Source: Oscheius dolichura
Lineage: Eukaryota > Nematoda > Chromadorea > Rhabditida > Rhabditidae
Length of the DNA: 64,000 nucleotides
Direction: 5' to 3'
Assembly: GCA_932521035.1 (NCBI GenBank)
Contig: OW051497.1
Coordinates: forward strand, 4,278,001-4,342,000
The notes below the pieces were generated by a model. It did no database searches and was not told where the DNA came from. It saw nothing but the letters and a program-made list of their open reading frames with translations. The translations under genes and the position numbers were made by a program. This document shows, in pieces, positions 51,001-62,875 of the stretch (position 1 is the stretch's first letter; each line of letters begins with the position of its first letter).

Positions 51001-53822
51001 GACGTGGAAGTTATCTCCCTCTTTCACATATTCGATCAAACTGTCCTCAGGGGTGACTATTGTAGGGGCCACTGCAATGATCTTCTGATTCACCCAAATC
51101 CACCGTAACCCTACCGTTCACTACCAGACGTAGAGGTGAACCATAAAGAGGGCTGGTTGGTTGTTTTCCATATTTCGTAATAGCACAGCTGTATATCCCA
51201 GCATCTTCCCCGGTCACCGCATGGATAGTCAATCCCAGTCCCGATCCCCGCGCGATCTTCCCTGTAAGAAACGTAACTTCTGTTTTCGAGGGGTAAAGGT
51301 CATTTTGTTTGGTATCGCAGCTGTCGCCGCTTTTTTTCTGGGTTGTCCGTCAGGTTTTGTGACTACAAAAAAGTATCGGCGGCTCTTTCTTTTCCGGATA
51401 TACTGTCCGCGTGGGTGGGGCAGATACCAGCGACCTTTCACCGCGATGCTATCGCCTTTGAACCAGTCGCAAGACAACGGATTTTTCGCGCTCACTCTTT
51501 TCACATGGCAGTTGCGGTTATCATATTACTTATATTTACCACTTCCGTCATTGCGGCTAAGAAGCAATGTTGTCGAGACAGAGGCGTCGCTGCTACCTGT
51601 GTGGATCTGCTCTGTGACCCGGGGCAGCCGCCAGGCGATACAGAAATGTTGGTTACTTTCTCGCTTTCATATCTCTCTTATCACTTCGTTGTTTCGTAAT
51701 AGAGTCTTTCCAGTTACACGGCCTTTGAAGGATCTCGTTCGTGCCGAAAATTTCTGCCTGACATTGCTTACTGTTTAAGTGATGGACGCGATTCTACAAG
51801 TTGCTGTTACGACACGGCTGATAGACAAGATCTCTCCGAATGTTTTGGAATGTGCAAGGGGTCGACCAGAGCATCTACAGAAAACTGGAGCAAATTCCAA
51901 TCCTGTCTTGTTATCAACCTGGCGACGATGTACACCTGCGTCGCAGCTGCATATAAGAAGTCGCCCTCGGCTCCAACTGATGTCCAAATAACATCGAGGA
52001 CAGGAACTACTGTACATCTTGAATGGAAGCCGCCTAGTAGCAACCCCTCGCTGGTCACCAAGTACAAAGTGATATTTACCGAAACGTCGGGAAGAAGACA
52101 TACAGAGACGGTACACGAGACGAGGTCTACCTCGATCAGTGTGCCTAATCTGCTCCCAGAGAAGAAGTACACCGTACACATCGTTGCACAAGGCACTGAG
52201 CAGACCGATCTCTCCCAAACTTCCTCCTTTGTTCAATTTTCAACTTCAACGCGCTCTCAAAACTTGCCAGTTTTCACAGAGACTGTAAAACTTCCAATGG
52301 AGGCGACTACTGTAACCTTGCCTTGCCATCTTCGACAGGGAGCCACGCAAAAGGAAACTTTAATCTGGGAGAAAAAGGTAAAAAGTAATCGAAGTTAAAA
52401 CGAAAATTTTTAGGGGCGTGGAAATTATGAACGAGTTGAAGGCGGTCGATATAAAATAACAACGTATTCCCAGAAAATTGATGGCTTGCACTATTACGTC
52501 TCCGCTCTAGAGATCAATAAGTTGGAACTTTCCGATTATACCGTATACCGCTGTCACTTGGAAGACGATATGAACGACTTCGGCGAGGTTTTTTTAGCCG
52601 GTTTTAGCAGAACTTGAACAACTTTTCAGATAAAACTCCTAATGTTCTCTTTTGTGGAATCAGTTCCACAAACCCCTCCGGAATCAACTCTGGAATGTTG
52701 CTCCAAATCTGAGCCTAGACCACACTGCCAGTCTGTTTGCTCTGGAATAGGACTAGGGAAGGATGTCAAACCAGGTAATCCAAGCTCTTTGTTCTGTATA
52801 TTCTGTCTGTGAAATCAAAGACAATTGGTCTTTTCTCTGCATTGTTCGAGGTCAAAGTATGTTGCCATCGCGCAGTCGCCGAGGATATACGGCCAAAGAA
52901 AAAAGAAGGGAAAGAAACAAATTGCAGGAGCCTTCCTCCCGCAGTTCCGATGCTTCGATGAGTTCAACACGCTCATGAAGTGTACTCTGCAGGAACTGAA
53001 CAGCGTTTCCTGCTGTATAAAGAAGAGGGTATGTGCTTGATATGCCCATATAGGGAGATAATTATAGATCCCCTACCACTGCCTAGGGATGTGTGACAGT
53101 CGCTTTATGCTGGATAGCATCTTCTTCTCGGATTGTGCTGCCTATATGAATAAGGTGACAATCGTCAGCTGTTAGCCCCACTGAATCAATTTAGGTCTTT
53201 ATGTGCCAAGAGGAACGCACCCGCAATCTGCCCTATGCGGTCTCTTCACTTAAAGTGAATTCGGAAAATGACGCGGTTACTCTCGAATGGGAGTCGTCCA
53301 CTGAGGCTGAGGTAGGAGTCTATCATTCCCGATAATAAGCGGCTTCAGCTGTATCATGTCTACCACCGAACAAAGCGGGGAACGTGGAATTCAGGTGCAA
53401 CAACTCAAGTCAAAACAATTACGGGACCGGCGGATGAGGTTACAGCTTTTCGCTCCTAAGCAGACCGACTGGTTTCAGATTGCTGTTCTGGCCGTCAACA
53501 AATTTGGCTACTCGGGAGTAAGCCGAATGGCGCTGGTAGACAACAGATGGAGCAGCAACGCGTTAGTGTAAATATTAGTTGTAATTTTTTTTTATTTTCT
53601 GTACAAAGCATCGGTTATTATTCTACGGGTTGTTGTATGAATAAATTATCGTCTTTTCGTACCTTGTAATACCGGAGCCGAGTGTCCTGATTCCCTCCCG
53701 TAAGCGCTGAATATGAGCTTCTCGTTTTTCCTCCATTCTAACGCGTAATTAGTATCTTCTGGCGGATCGACGCCGCAGGTTAGGGTGACGGCCTGTCCCC
53801 TTCGACCCCAAGTGGTGCGCAT
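48065..53822 (-). CDS. Turtle/IGSF9-like cell-adhesion receptor (five Ig, two FN3, TM), 5' end not resolved
   Basis: Type I membrane protein of neural recognition type. Exon 53663-53822 gives the first half of Ig1 (GRRGQAVTLTCGVDPPEDT, LEWRKNEKLIFSAYG). Its one-base phase matches the next exon starting at 51261 (KIARGSGLGLTIHAVTGEDA, GIYSC), across a 2,401 nt intron. Ig2: YVKEGDNFHVECKVDGSPPP and HLSNVTLKDQGEYICLA. Ig3: VTEGSNIFWHCHA and KDDRGWYRCQATNNRGE. Ig4: NGSVLCGVEANPPASSFTW and GGIYRCKARNEIGEG. Ig5: VKEGATLDIPCEGFG and DHGLYECVVSNS. FN3-1: PTSLEVKWTPG to YDIFVESRN. FN3-2: APTDVHFNGNAVEWSPV to LELRVRSL. TM: TAAILGGAFMFVFLLIVGL, then basic RWRSNKTKRKRRK and a cytosolic tail ending YKQSQL at 48065. 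One tail intron (48227-48266) has a GC donor. The signal-peptide exon upstream of 53822 was not identified with certainty; a hydrophobic frame near 53970-54060 is a candidate. Confidence 0.8.
51505..53571 (+). CDS. Secreted DB-module / FN3 / Ig protein (C25G4.10-like), nested in an intron of the opposite-strand IgSF gene
   Basis: The ATG at 51505 starts a signal peptide (MAVAVIILLIFTTSVIA). Cys-rich DB modules begin AKKQCCRDRGVAATCVDLLC, then IAYCLSDGRDSTSCCYDTAD and CFGMCKGST. FN3 follows (SAPTDVQITSRTGTTVHLEW to KKYTVHIVAQGTE). An Ig domain follows (EATTVTLPCHLRQGA to YTVYRCHLEDD). More DB modules: TLECCSKSEPRPHCQSVCSG, FRCFDEFNTLMKCTLQELNS and GMCDSRFMLDSIFFSDC. The last FN3 reads DAVTLEWESST to IAVLAVNKFGYSGVS. 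DB modules are nematode-specific, and DB plus FN3 plus Ig matches the C. elegans C25G4.10 type. No TM was found. The exon near 52858-53030 is uncertain in its 5' border. The whole gene lies inside intron 51262-53662 of the minus-strand gene. Confidence 0.82.
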
Positions 53823-56800
53823 CTGGAAGAGAACATTGGAGAAAGTTTTCACTTATTCGATTATCCGCGATAATAAGCTGGAAACAATTAGGCTCGAATG
53901 TCCTTTGCGACCCAGTACCCACTTTCTCTTTTTCCAGTGGTCTGGCATCGCGCAAGAACGTCACAAAACCGTAAAGGAAATCGGGAATGCCGAAATCGCC
54001 GTAAGAAAATGAAAAGGATTATCTTCAAGAAAGAAAAGAGAAATAGCAAAAGGTAGCAAGATTGTGGTATAATGAGGCGGCTTTAAAGTGTCGAGGGCCG
54101 AGTGACCCATCGGCAGACTGCGCGACAGTTTTAATAAATGACATCTGAGGCAGCTGGCCCGGGTCACCTATGTTGTTTACCTCGATCGGGATAACATTCC
54201 CTCGTTTTCTGGATCTAATGACAAATGCGCCGAAGATAATTGAGAGGAAATAACGAGATTAAGGTTGGAGACACTTTTAAGAGGGTATTAAAGCCCTGGA
54301 GCTATACCAAACCCTGTTTATTAAAAGAAGGGATGAGGCCATCTGTGTTTGTATATGAAAGTGTGCAGACTCCGATTGTAAGGGACTCATTTGAACTGAG
54401 GCAAATGGCTTTGCAGCAATAATGCGAAACGTAAGGTTTCCGGAGCCAGAAGCCAACGTAGCGCAAGCTAATCAGTGATCCGTAAGTCGTTAGACTTATA
54501 CGGTAATAAGCGTGTGTGAAACCCCGTAAAGAGATGATTGACTGGCAGGTTGTTGGGCAAGAGAGCTTGATTGCAACAAAAGAGGGGTAGTCCTTCCTGA
54601 AATGACGATAAACGCCGTTCGGTTAGCACGAATTGCGTGGCTCAAACAAGACGCCCGAAAATTTCGTTACTGCTCAAAGACACGAGTATACATGTTAAAT
54701 CTAAAGAGATTTCAAAATACCTATCCCCGAGGAAAAAGAACTGGGCCTGTTTTGACGGTGAGGGATGTCAAAACGAATGATCATGCAATGCCACTGAAAG
54801 CAATTTTCCATGAAACATGTTGGGAGAGAGAAAAGTTCGTGGGAAAAAGTTGAAAGTCGGTGGGAAAAACGAGCCTATTGTAGCAAAGAGCGCTCTCAAT
54901 TGCAAAGGGGAAAATTTAATAAAGCGCTTCTAACAAAGAACGCAACCCATTGAGCGGGCTCGAGATTGGATCCAGGCAAGGGTCGATTGTCAAAAGAGCA
55001 AAGAAAACATGACTCTAGGGTGGATCCGCTCATTAGCATTGAGGGCGACTAATTGAGAGTAGGGTCATTAACACTTGCAGTCGGACAGATGTCTGTAAGC
55101 CTAAAGACAAACAAAGGAGGTGTCATCTTCCTGTTATGTATGCTGTACTGCCGAATTCTGGGGTGCATTTTCACTGGATCCTATCGCGTAACCGCAGAAA
55201 CAGCCACACAAAGAGATAGTGGCGCCTAAAGGGAAAATTAGAAGTGGAATCATATCTATTTTATTGAGACAGTGGTAACCCAACCACAACTACTTCCCCC
55301 TTGACCAAGAGTGATGTTAGGTCCCGGCATTCCTCGCATTGTTCGTGAGAAGATAAACGTAGACCAAGGTTTGCACAGGGTGATGATATATTGTAGCCCA
55401 AAAGAACAACCGAGTGTAGTCTGCGGATAATTAGCTAAAGTAGAGGACAATCCGCTCGAGAGAAGTCTTATCTCCTGCTGGAAAACAATAGTTTAAGTCA
55501 ATGCTTAACATGAAGGATACGGATCAACGGGGCTTGATGGTGACAAGACCAGCCGGAGTATCCAGTGACACACCAGGAAATCCCAGAAAGGAATGGATGA
55601 AGAGCCTATTCCTCTTTTCTCGCCCCCTTCACATCTTGCTCCCTTTTCTGGTTTCTAGATTTCTCCATTCATTAGGATAACTTATGTTGGGTTTTCCTTT
55701 TTGAGACAGAGTCAATTACGTGGCAGCTGTTGCAAACAATACTGTAGTAATTGGTGTGTCAAGATGGACAACAGTCTCAAATCATTGCTGCGGATGCAAA
55801 CAAGACCAATGTCGTTAGCCATTCAGACGCGTAGACTCTGGTAAATATCTAAAGACCAACCTGAAGAGAGGCGAAGCTGAACAATCAGCAAAAATGAGGG
55901 ATTAATTATTTATTCTGCACGCAATCTCACGATATTGAGCAAGGAGTAGCGCATGACCCTTCACACTCTGTAATAAGCCTTCAGCAAAGTTTTCCGCTTA
56001 ACCAAAGAGCAGATTCCTTTTGGTCCCTCGTTCTTGCTCCTTAGATGTTTTTTAAACTCCTGCCTCAACGCAAGAATCTTGCTTTTTTTAGAGAATTTCA
56101 GAGATGGGGACAGCCTTTCGCTTGGATGAACCTCGACGCGGCAAAAATTGCCGGCACTCTATATCCAGGCAGTCATTCGGGCGCCAAAACCACGATACGC
56201 ATATGCAACAGCTGGCAACTTTTCAAGGGGGTGGCTTATTCGACAAGGCCCGTACCTTGTTTTCCAAAAATGACTCTGTCTCATTCTTTTTTCTGAATGA
56301 CTTGCTTTCATCTTGCTAACTTCAACGAGCTTTTATCCTCGAGGATTTACCGTATCCATTTAAAATAACCTTCTTACCGTCATTTATTCCCATTCCCAGC
56401 CACAAAGTTATGTCTACGCTTGATATTAGACCCCTTCAACTGTCACCATTTCCCATAACTCTGTTTTTCTTGAAACCACTGAAAGGAAATTGCTCCCATT
56501 GAAAGGAGTTCAGCCCAGTGAGCAAATCAGGATCAACTACAAAACACCTGAGACAGGGAATCCCTCCGTATCTAATCGTTGATCTCCTTCGTCTTCTCCT
56601 TCTTCCTGGACTCTCAATTTGGTTCTGCAGTGGCGCTAAGTCTCCAAAAGGCTCTTCCGGCCGGCATTCTCCTGTTACTATGAGGTCTTTTCAAATCACA
56701 AACACGTTCAACAGGGGCAATTAAATGTGCTCAATTGACATTTTGCTTTTGACTGCTCTTTCTCCGATTCTTTGACAAATTTATTCACCTTGTTAAGTCC

Positions 56801-58111
56801 TTTCCCTGCCCTGAGCCTCCATTGGTTCTTAGTTGCTTAATAAGTAATTTCCAGCGAATCCAATCTCCTAGGTATTCCCCTATTTGCTAAACAATGTCTG
56901 AGAAGAAAAGGGTAACCTGTAACTGACAGTTGTCAGCCCCAGGCCGCCTCCCACATCTCCGTCTTGCCCACAAACTTCCTTCACTAATGAACACGTCCTC
57001 CGGAATTAGCCCTTTTTGCTTTGTACAGGGTGTGGTTTCTAAGTTGAACACCCTTGCCTGTCGGCAATATTTATCTATGACGATTTCAAATTAGCAGTCG
57101 GGGCTTTTCTGTTGACAGTGCTCTTGGCGAGAAACAGACACCCAGTCTCTTTCAATGACACATTCGACCAATGTCTTTTGAGAGTTAGTCTCGTAGCGGT
57201 AAAAATTCTGCATGACTAATTTTCACGAAAGCCGTCAAAGGATGTTTTTAACTGGTCCGTTAAACAGAGCCTTTGGCTTTTTACGACGCTGTATTTTATT
57301 CTCTTAATGTAGCGGCAGGAGCATGTCTCGCGGCTTGAGTACAATCACGCGGTCCTGCCCTGGACGTCAACGGCCATTTGTCCGAATTAAGCAAGAAATG
57401 TTCGGGTACTTTGTCTGTTGTCGTTCGACCACTAACTAGTTTTTTAGCCTCTTATTTAAGGGATTTCCCCAGCCTAGAGTCCCTGCCCATCCTCAGTCTG
57501 GTCTGGATTTGCCCTCGACCCCTCCACTGGACTATCCTCTGCCTTGACTTCCGTGAAAAACATCTCGTCGCTTTTTGCCCTCTTCTCTGCTCTCAGATTG
57601 TCTCTGCCTAGCCTCAGGGTGTTTATTATGATGGGATTTACGCAATCTCTTTGACATCCTAAGTGGATATAGGGAAGGCATAAGCCTCTTAGTCACAATT
57701 CCCCGCTTGTAACTTCTTCTTCCCCTTTCAATTCGCGTTATTTGCAGTGTCCTGAACCTTTTCATCTCTGTGGCAACGTCGGAGCCGTGATTTTTGTCCA
57801 CAAAACTCCTCAGCGAGGTGAGAGCTCATTACGTCTTTTTATACGTGGGTACATCGTATCCTCGACACGACGAGTCGAATTTTTGAACAAGTCTTAAACA
57901 TTTTTGGAATAAATATGCATCTCGCCCACACAGTCTTTCCGCTATTTGCATCTCGCTTATGAAAACCCCCCATGAGACTTCCTTATTCAGTCATCCATAA
58001 CCGAAATTCCCACATAACGAAGCAACCCCTAATTTTTGGCTTTTCCACATGAATGGTGATTGAATTACATCAAGGAACTTCTATTATTTCCTATATGTCT
58101 GTTATGTTTAG
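53823..58111. other. Gene-poor stretch of about 4 kb
   Basis: Apart from a possible 5' exon of the IgSF gene near 53970-54170 (minus), I see no supported exon. Open frames such as 54240-54422, 54602-54853, 55256-55450, 56045-56319 and 57378-57801 have no motif or splice partner. No repeat family is evident by eye. Confidence 0.45.
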
Positions 58112-60053
58112 ATGGCGAGGATCTCCAAGGAGAATATCCTTCTTCTCCTGACTGTATTCGGAGTCATCTGTGGAATCGTCCTTGGCGTCTCTCTCCGAAG
58201 TTCTAGTGTACTGCTCTTTGCACTCCAAGTGAACTAATTAACTCATTTTTAGGAGAAAGAGAAATGGAGCAAGAGACATCTGAGCTACCTTCGCTTCCCT
58301 GGAGATTGTTTTGTTCAAATGCTCAAAATGCTCATCCTTCCGCTTATCATGTCCAGCATAATGTACAGTAGTCCGATTGATCCCTACTCTCAAAACATTT
58401 TAGCACAAGTCTGGCTTCAGTTGATTCGAATACGGCGGGAAAGCTGGGGGTTATAGCACTTCTGTATTATTTTTTGACAACGATGGCTGCAGTCGTTCTG
58501 GGTAATTGAAAGACGAGAAGGAGAGTCAACAAAAAAGTGTTTAGGCATAATTCTAGTACTGATCATTAAACCGGGAACTTGGACGGTCACGAACATTGAG
58601 GATGCCATCGGATCTCACAGCAAGGCCCCTTGCATCTCCAATGCCATGGATACCATTTTGGATCTCGTCAAGTATTATCCACTCAAATTCTGATGATAAT
58701 CCCGTTTAGGAGTCTGTTCCCTGAGAATTTGGTAGAAGCCACGTTCCGATCTCACAAAGTTTGCATGAAATTCCTCAATGGTTCGGTCTCTGTTGACCCT
58801 GATGTTGTCTTAAAACTAACCGAAGGTAAGCAGAAACCGAGGATAACTTACAAAATTTTATAGGGGCCCGAGAAGCCTTTACTGAGATCCCGGAGAAGCA
58901 GACCTCCGATGGAATGAACATACTTGGTCTAGTCACCTTCAGCGTCGCCCTGGGCATAACAATTGGCTATATTGGAGAGGAAGGAAATCCTCTAAAAGCC
59001 TTTTTCAAAAGTCTCGAAGCTGTCAGCATGAAGCTGATCTCTCTCGTTATCTGGTAAAGAAGGGAGTTAGCTCCAATCATACCCTCTTAGGTATTCCCCC
59101 ATTGGTGTCACTTTCCTCATCGCTGCCCAAATCGTCTCCATGAAAGACCCCGGGAAGGAGTTACAGCGTCTGATGGGATACACCATCACCGTCCTGCTGG
59201 GCTTGTTCATTCACGGCTTTGTTGTTCTTCCTCTTTTGATGATTACTGTGAGTAGCTTTCGCAAAAAATGCTAAACTTTGAACCAGTTGGCCAGGCGAAA
59301 CCCTATTAAATATGTGGCTGGAATGGCTCAGGCTCTACTAACCGCCCTCGCTACAAGTTCTAGGTTATTTGAACCAGAAGTCCATTATCATCATTGTTTC
59401 AGCTCGGCTACATTGCCATTGTCCATCAAATGCGTTGAGGAGAACGGGGTTGATTCACGTGTTGCTCGATTTGTGCTTCCATTGGGAGCAACTATGTATG
59501 GACTGGAGACAATGGATAATAAGAGGGTTTCAGCAATATGGATGGCACTGCTCTGTATGAGGCAGTGGCTGCCATCTACATCTCCCAGTGTGTCGGGCAG
59601 ACGTTATCCTTGGGAGAAGTCATCCTTGTATCTCTAACGGCGACTCTGGCCAGCATTGGGGCTGCCGGAATCCCTCAAGCTGGAATAGTCACAATGATTA
59701 TGGTTCTCATCGCTATTGGTCTGCCCTCAAACCTCTTCATTCTTATCTTGCCCGTTGATTTCTTCCTTGACAGAATCAGGTACATCCCCCTGATTGACGA
59801 CTTCGCTATCTCCCCGATTTCAGAACTACAGTCAATGTCCACGGAGACAGCATTGGAGCTGCGGTGGTCGGAAAGCTTTGTGAAAAATACCTTAAAAGGG
59901 GTAAGCATGGCCTCCCTGGTTGCCGCCAATTACACTAATTTAGGGGTCCCTGAGATCAACGACCAAGGCTACAGCATGCTATCCCAAACAGCCTCCCCCG
60001 ACCCCTCCAAGAGGATCATCGGAAATCATTATGAGAATTCGCACATGCTCTAA
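58112..60053 (+). CDS. Excitatory amino-acid (glutamate) transporter, SLC1/EAAT family
   Basis: Sodium-dependent glutamate/aspartate transporter at the plasma membrane. The ATG at 58112 opens TM1 ([20 protein letters not shown]). Then [20 protein letters not shown], the TM3 [11 protein letters not shown], and TM4 with [11 protein letters not shown]. An extracellular loop follows ([20 protein letters not shown]). Then [34 protein letters not shown], the reentrant-loop serine motif [28 protein letters not shown] (TM7), [16 protein letters not shown] (second reentrant loop) and [19 protein letters not shown] (TM8, with the substrate-binding Asp and Arg context). The tail ends at TAA 60051-60053. 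About ten exons. The substrate-binding motifs are complete, so transport of acidic amino acids is expected. Confidence 0.93.
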
Positions 60054-60247
60054 AGCATTCCTCCCTTGTTCTTTATCTTGTGAAAATACTATTCATCAAA
60101 TGATTTATTTTGACTCCTAGATACTTGTAGAATATTTGTATTAACGTTTCACGTGGATCTCCCCGAGTGGTACACATTTATTTACATTATATCCTTCCAT
60201 TTTGGAAGATACACCTCTTTATAATAATAAATATATATTTTGAAGAC

Positions 60248-60754
60248 TTAGTGGTTACAACTTCTATCCTGTCCAGGGAAGTCTGTTTCAAGATTCACGT
60301 CGCCTATATCGAACCACTTGGTGGCCTTCCCATGATGGATGTAATGCTTAGGTATCGTAAATGTCACTTCTTTTTGGCAAGGCTGAAAAAAACTTAAGGT
60401 CAAACAAAGGTAGAAAGAGAAATCTCACCCGAATGTCGTCTAAACAGTCGTGGTATATGTAGAGGACGGGGTCGATGTCGGTGAATTCCCTCGTCGTGCC
60501 ATCCAGTCGGAACTCGCCCTGTGCGTCTGTGTACTTCTCGTCCAAAAGATCGTCTGGATCCCCGGGATCTAAAAGTTATTTTTGTTGATCATAAGACTCC
60601 ACTGCTCACTGGTGTCTATATCGTAGATTTTAACCTTTGTGTTCCGCAAAAGGACCTCCCCACACCACAATCTGCCTTTAACGGCCACTCCTTGCAGACG
60701 AAAAGGCTGTGACGCACAGACTATTGCTAGGAAAATCAGAAGCCTCGAAAACAT
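60248..60754 (-). CDS. Transthyretin-like (TTL) secreted protein 4
   Basis: The ATG at 60752-60754 starts a signal peptide (MFSRLLIFLAIVCASQPF). An upstream in-frame Met exists (near 60869) but gives a poorer signal. The TTL motifs are complete: VAVKGRLWCGEVLLR, TKVKIYDIDT, DPDDLLDEKYTDAQGEFRLD, IDPVLYIYHDC, PCQKEVTFTIPKHYI and DVNLETDFPGQDRSCNH. Three exons; introns about 39 and 41 nt, in phase. Stop at 60248-60250. It is closest in layout to the gene at 5031-5673. It lies convergent with, and about 195 bp from, the EAAT stop codon. Confidence 0.9.
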
Positions 60755-60937
60755 AAGGAAAGCTACGAGAAGACGCTTGGGGTGCAGCCATTGCTTATCA
60801 CTGGTGCCTATTGACCGGCTGAGGGTACACATCAATAGTAAAAGAACCACGTTTATTACTTGCCAGTACATCTACAATTTCCTACATGACAAGGCAGTCC
60901 GTGGCACTCGTTGCCGTGCGCTTTACATCTTTTCTGA

Positions 60938-61829
60938 TCACAAAAATGTAGAAGGGCATCCACCATCAGAGGGAACCCATGGGTTGACAATGCCTAAAAT
61001 GGCGGTCTCTTCAATTCTCCTGTCGAATAACTTACTCTTTCACAATGACACTCGCCCAAATGGCAGGCTCCTCGTAGTCCTCCACAGTCAACGTCCTCTG
61101 AACAATTTCTCGCTGGCACACAAGCCCTGCAGTTACATTTTCCTAGATGGGTCCCGAAACATCTTCCCTGAAACTTTTTCCATATCAGTTCGACCTGCTC
61201 GTTACCTTGCTGCCACAGTCAACATCAGACAGACATTCTGCCTCGGCTACACAAATTTTGGGTAACTTGGGATGGGAATGAGGGTGAATTTTCTGTGCTC
61301 GAATGGCTGTGTGCTTAGTTGTCGTTGGTTTAGCCGAAGGAGGGGCTGCTGAAGGACGATCAGTAGTCGGAGCGGTAGTTGTGGTTTGCGGAGTCGTCGT
61401 GGTGGTTCTCCTGGTTGTAGTTGTAGTTGTTGGTGGGGTGACGGTAGAGGTAGGCATGGTTTTCAATGCAGTCTTCTTCACATCTACAGAAATATCAGTT
61501 TTCATTAAAAACGAAAGAAAGAAACGTTTCAACGTGATATTATAAAAGAACATCAAAAATCTTCGAAGAAACCGTGTACACTTACCTATAGGATCGGACG
61601 AGGAGGCTCCGTAGTAATTGCCACTGCCTTCGATAGACTGAAGCTCTTCATCAGTCTGTTGACTCTTTACCGGTAGAGCTAGTTCGTCTTCCAATATTTT
61701 TCTCAGATCGGCAGCCAGCTGCGTGAGAAGATCGTCATCCTGGCATCGTACGGTATATACTAAACAGGATGTTATGGTCATAGACAGGAGAGACAAACCA
61801 AACAGTAACAGGACGGCAGCGATTTTCAT
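60938..61829 (-). CDS. Secreted threonine-rich (mucin-like) protein with EB-type cysteine repeats
   Basis: The ATG at 61827-61829 starts a signal peptide (MKIAAVLLLFGLSLLSMTIT). A helical acidic segment (LTQLAADLRKILEDELALP) is followed by SIEGSGNYYGASSSD, whose EGSG is a possible glycosaminoglycan attachment site. Then comes a Thr/Pro-rich stretch of about 60 residues (for example VTPPTTTTTTRRTTTTTPQ), likely O-glycosylated. The C-terminal part is Cys-rich: EAECLSDVDCGSKGRCFG, THLGKCNCRACV, ARNCSEDVDCGG and GACHLGECHCE. The paired C-x-x-D-x-D-C spacing suggests EB-module-like repeats. Four exons, stop at 60938-60940. No TM was found. Possibly a surface-coat or cuticle-associated proteoglycan; function unknown. 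Confidence 0.72.
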
Positions 61830-62875
61830 GTCTCTAGGTGCTTTGAAGTGTAAGCCTGAGATCGAAAGTGAGATAGTTGAGGGCGTTTGGATCGCAGAAA
61901 AGAGAAAACGGAAGCCGGAAGCTTATGTGTAGGATCGTGCTGGACCCGGAGCTTTGTCTTAAAATTTTATGAGCAAAACAATCTTGTGTACTGCCCTCTT
62001 TACCCGCCAGGTGATCTCTGTTTCCCCTGAGCTCAATAGCATATGCCATCTGGTGAACTAGTGGTCAAGAGACCTCAGTTGTACGCAATTGTGGGAGGGG
62101 TTTAAAGGACTGGCCGAGAATCAGCGCATTACAAACCAGATGCGCTCGAATATACAAACAATTTCACTTTTATTGTTATTAGTTCCTTCTATATTTCAAC
62201 TTCAATTGAACCGCTTACATCAAGATATAAGGTAATTCGGTTCATTAGATAAATGGATGCGCTTAGGGGGCAGCAAAAGTACGTAAGATTGCGTCCAGCC
62301 GTTGGCCATTACAACTTGATCAGTTGAAAGGCTCTCACTTTCTTTTTTCCTTTTCGTACAACACTGTTCTATTCAGAGAAAATTCTTTTAAACTCTTAAC
62401 TTTAAGACAGACAAGATCAAAAGTCATTCTGCTCCGAAGAAGATAAAAACGCGCGAGTTTAGAGGGGTGAAAGGGCTGTGAAGCAGGTTAGTTATATTGT
62501 TGTTGATGATATGATTGTTTTGACACTGTTCTCATGGCATTATTCATTCATCTTCAAATATTTAACAAATATTAATAAATAGATTGCGAAATAGCAGAAA
62601 AATAAATAAGTGAAAATGGGGACCTCTATCGAAAGCAAGGGAAGGCAACAGATTAAGTAACACGGGACAGGTTTTAACGGTAAGGTAAAAAGTTTTGAAG
62701 TATAGCATGTGACTATTTGAGGGCAATAGTCAATTGCGGAAGGAAGAGACTGCTTTTTGAGAACGCGAACCAGTATCTTGGAGAGATGAGTCCTGTTCTC
62801 GGGTGGACATTGAAGAATTAGAGGTTGTTTTCTATAGCGGAACACAGACTGACAGGCGGTGACTGCGTCCTCACT
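61830..62875. other. Intergenic, no gene recognised
   Basis: AT-rich sequence. Frames at 61834-62049 and 62540-62845 (both minus) show no motif. The stop codon of the SLC35A gene lies at 62876, so its 3' UTR should occupy the right part. Confidence 0.4.

Noticed and set aside
51450-51530. Minus-strand reading LSCDWFKGDSIAVKG, Ig-like, first taken as the start of Ig1
   Set aside because: No usable acceptor or start codon upstream, and it is antisense to the signal peptide of the plus gene. The exon at 53663-53822 provides a better Ig1 half with correct phase.
51161-51778. 205-codon plus-strand open frame
   Set aside because: It overlaps the supported Ig1 exon on the minus strand and the start of the DB/FN3/Ig gene in another frame; it has no domain and no consistent composition.
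51775-52236. 153-codon minus-strand open frame
   Set aside because: Antisense shadow of the FN3 domain in the plus-strand gene.
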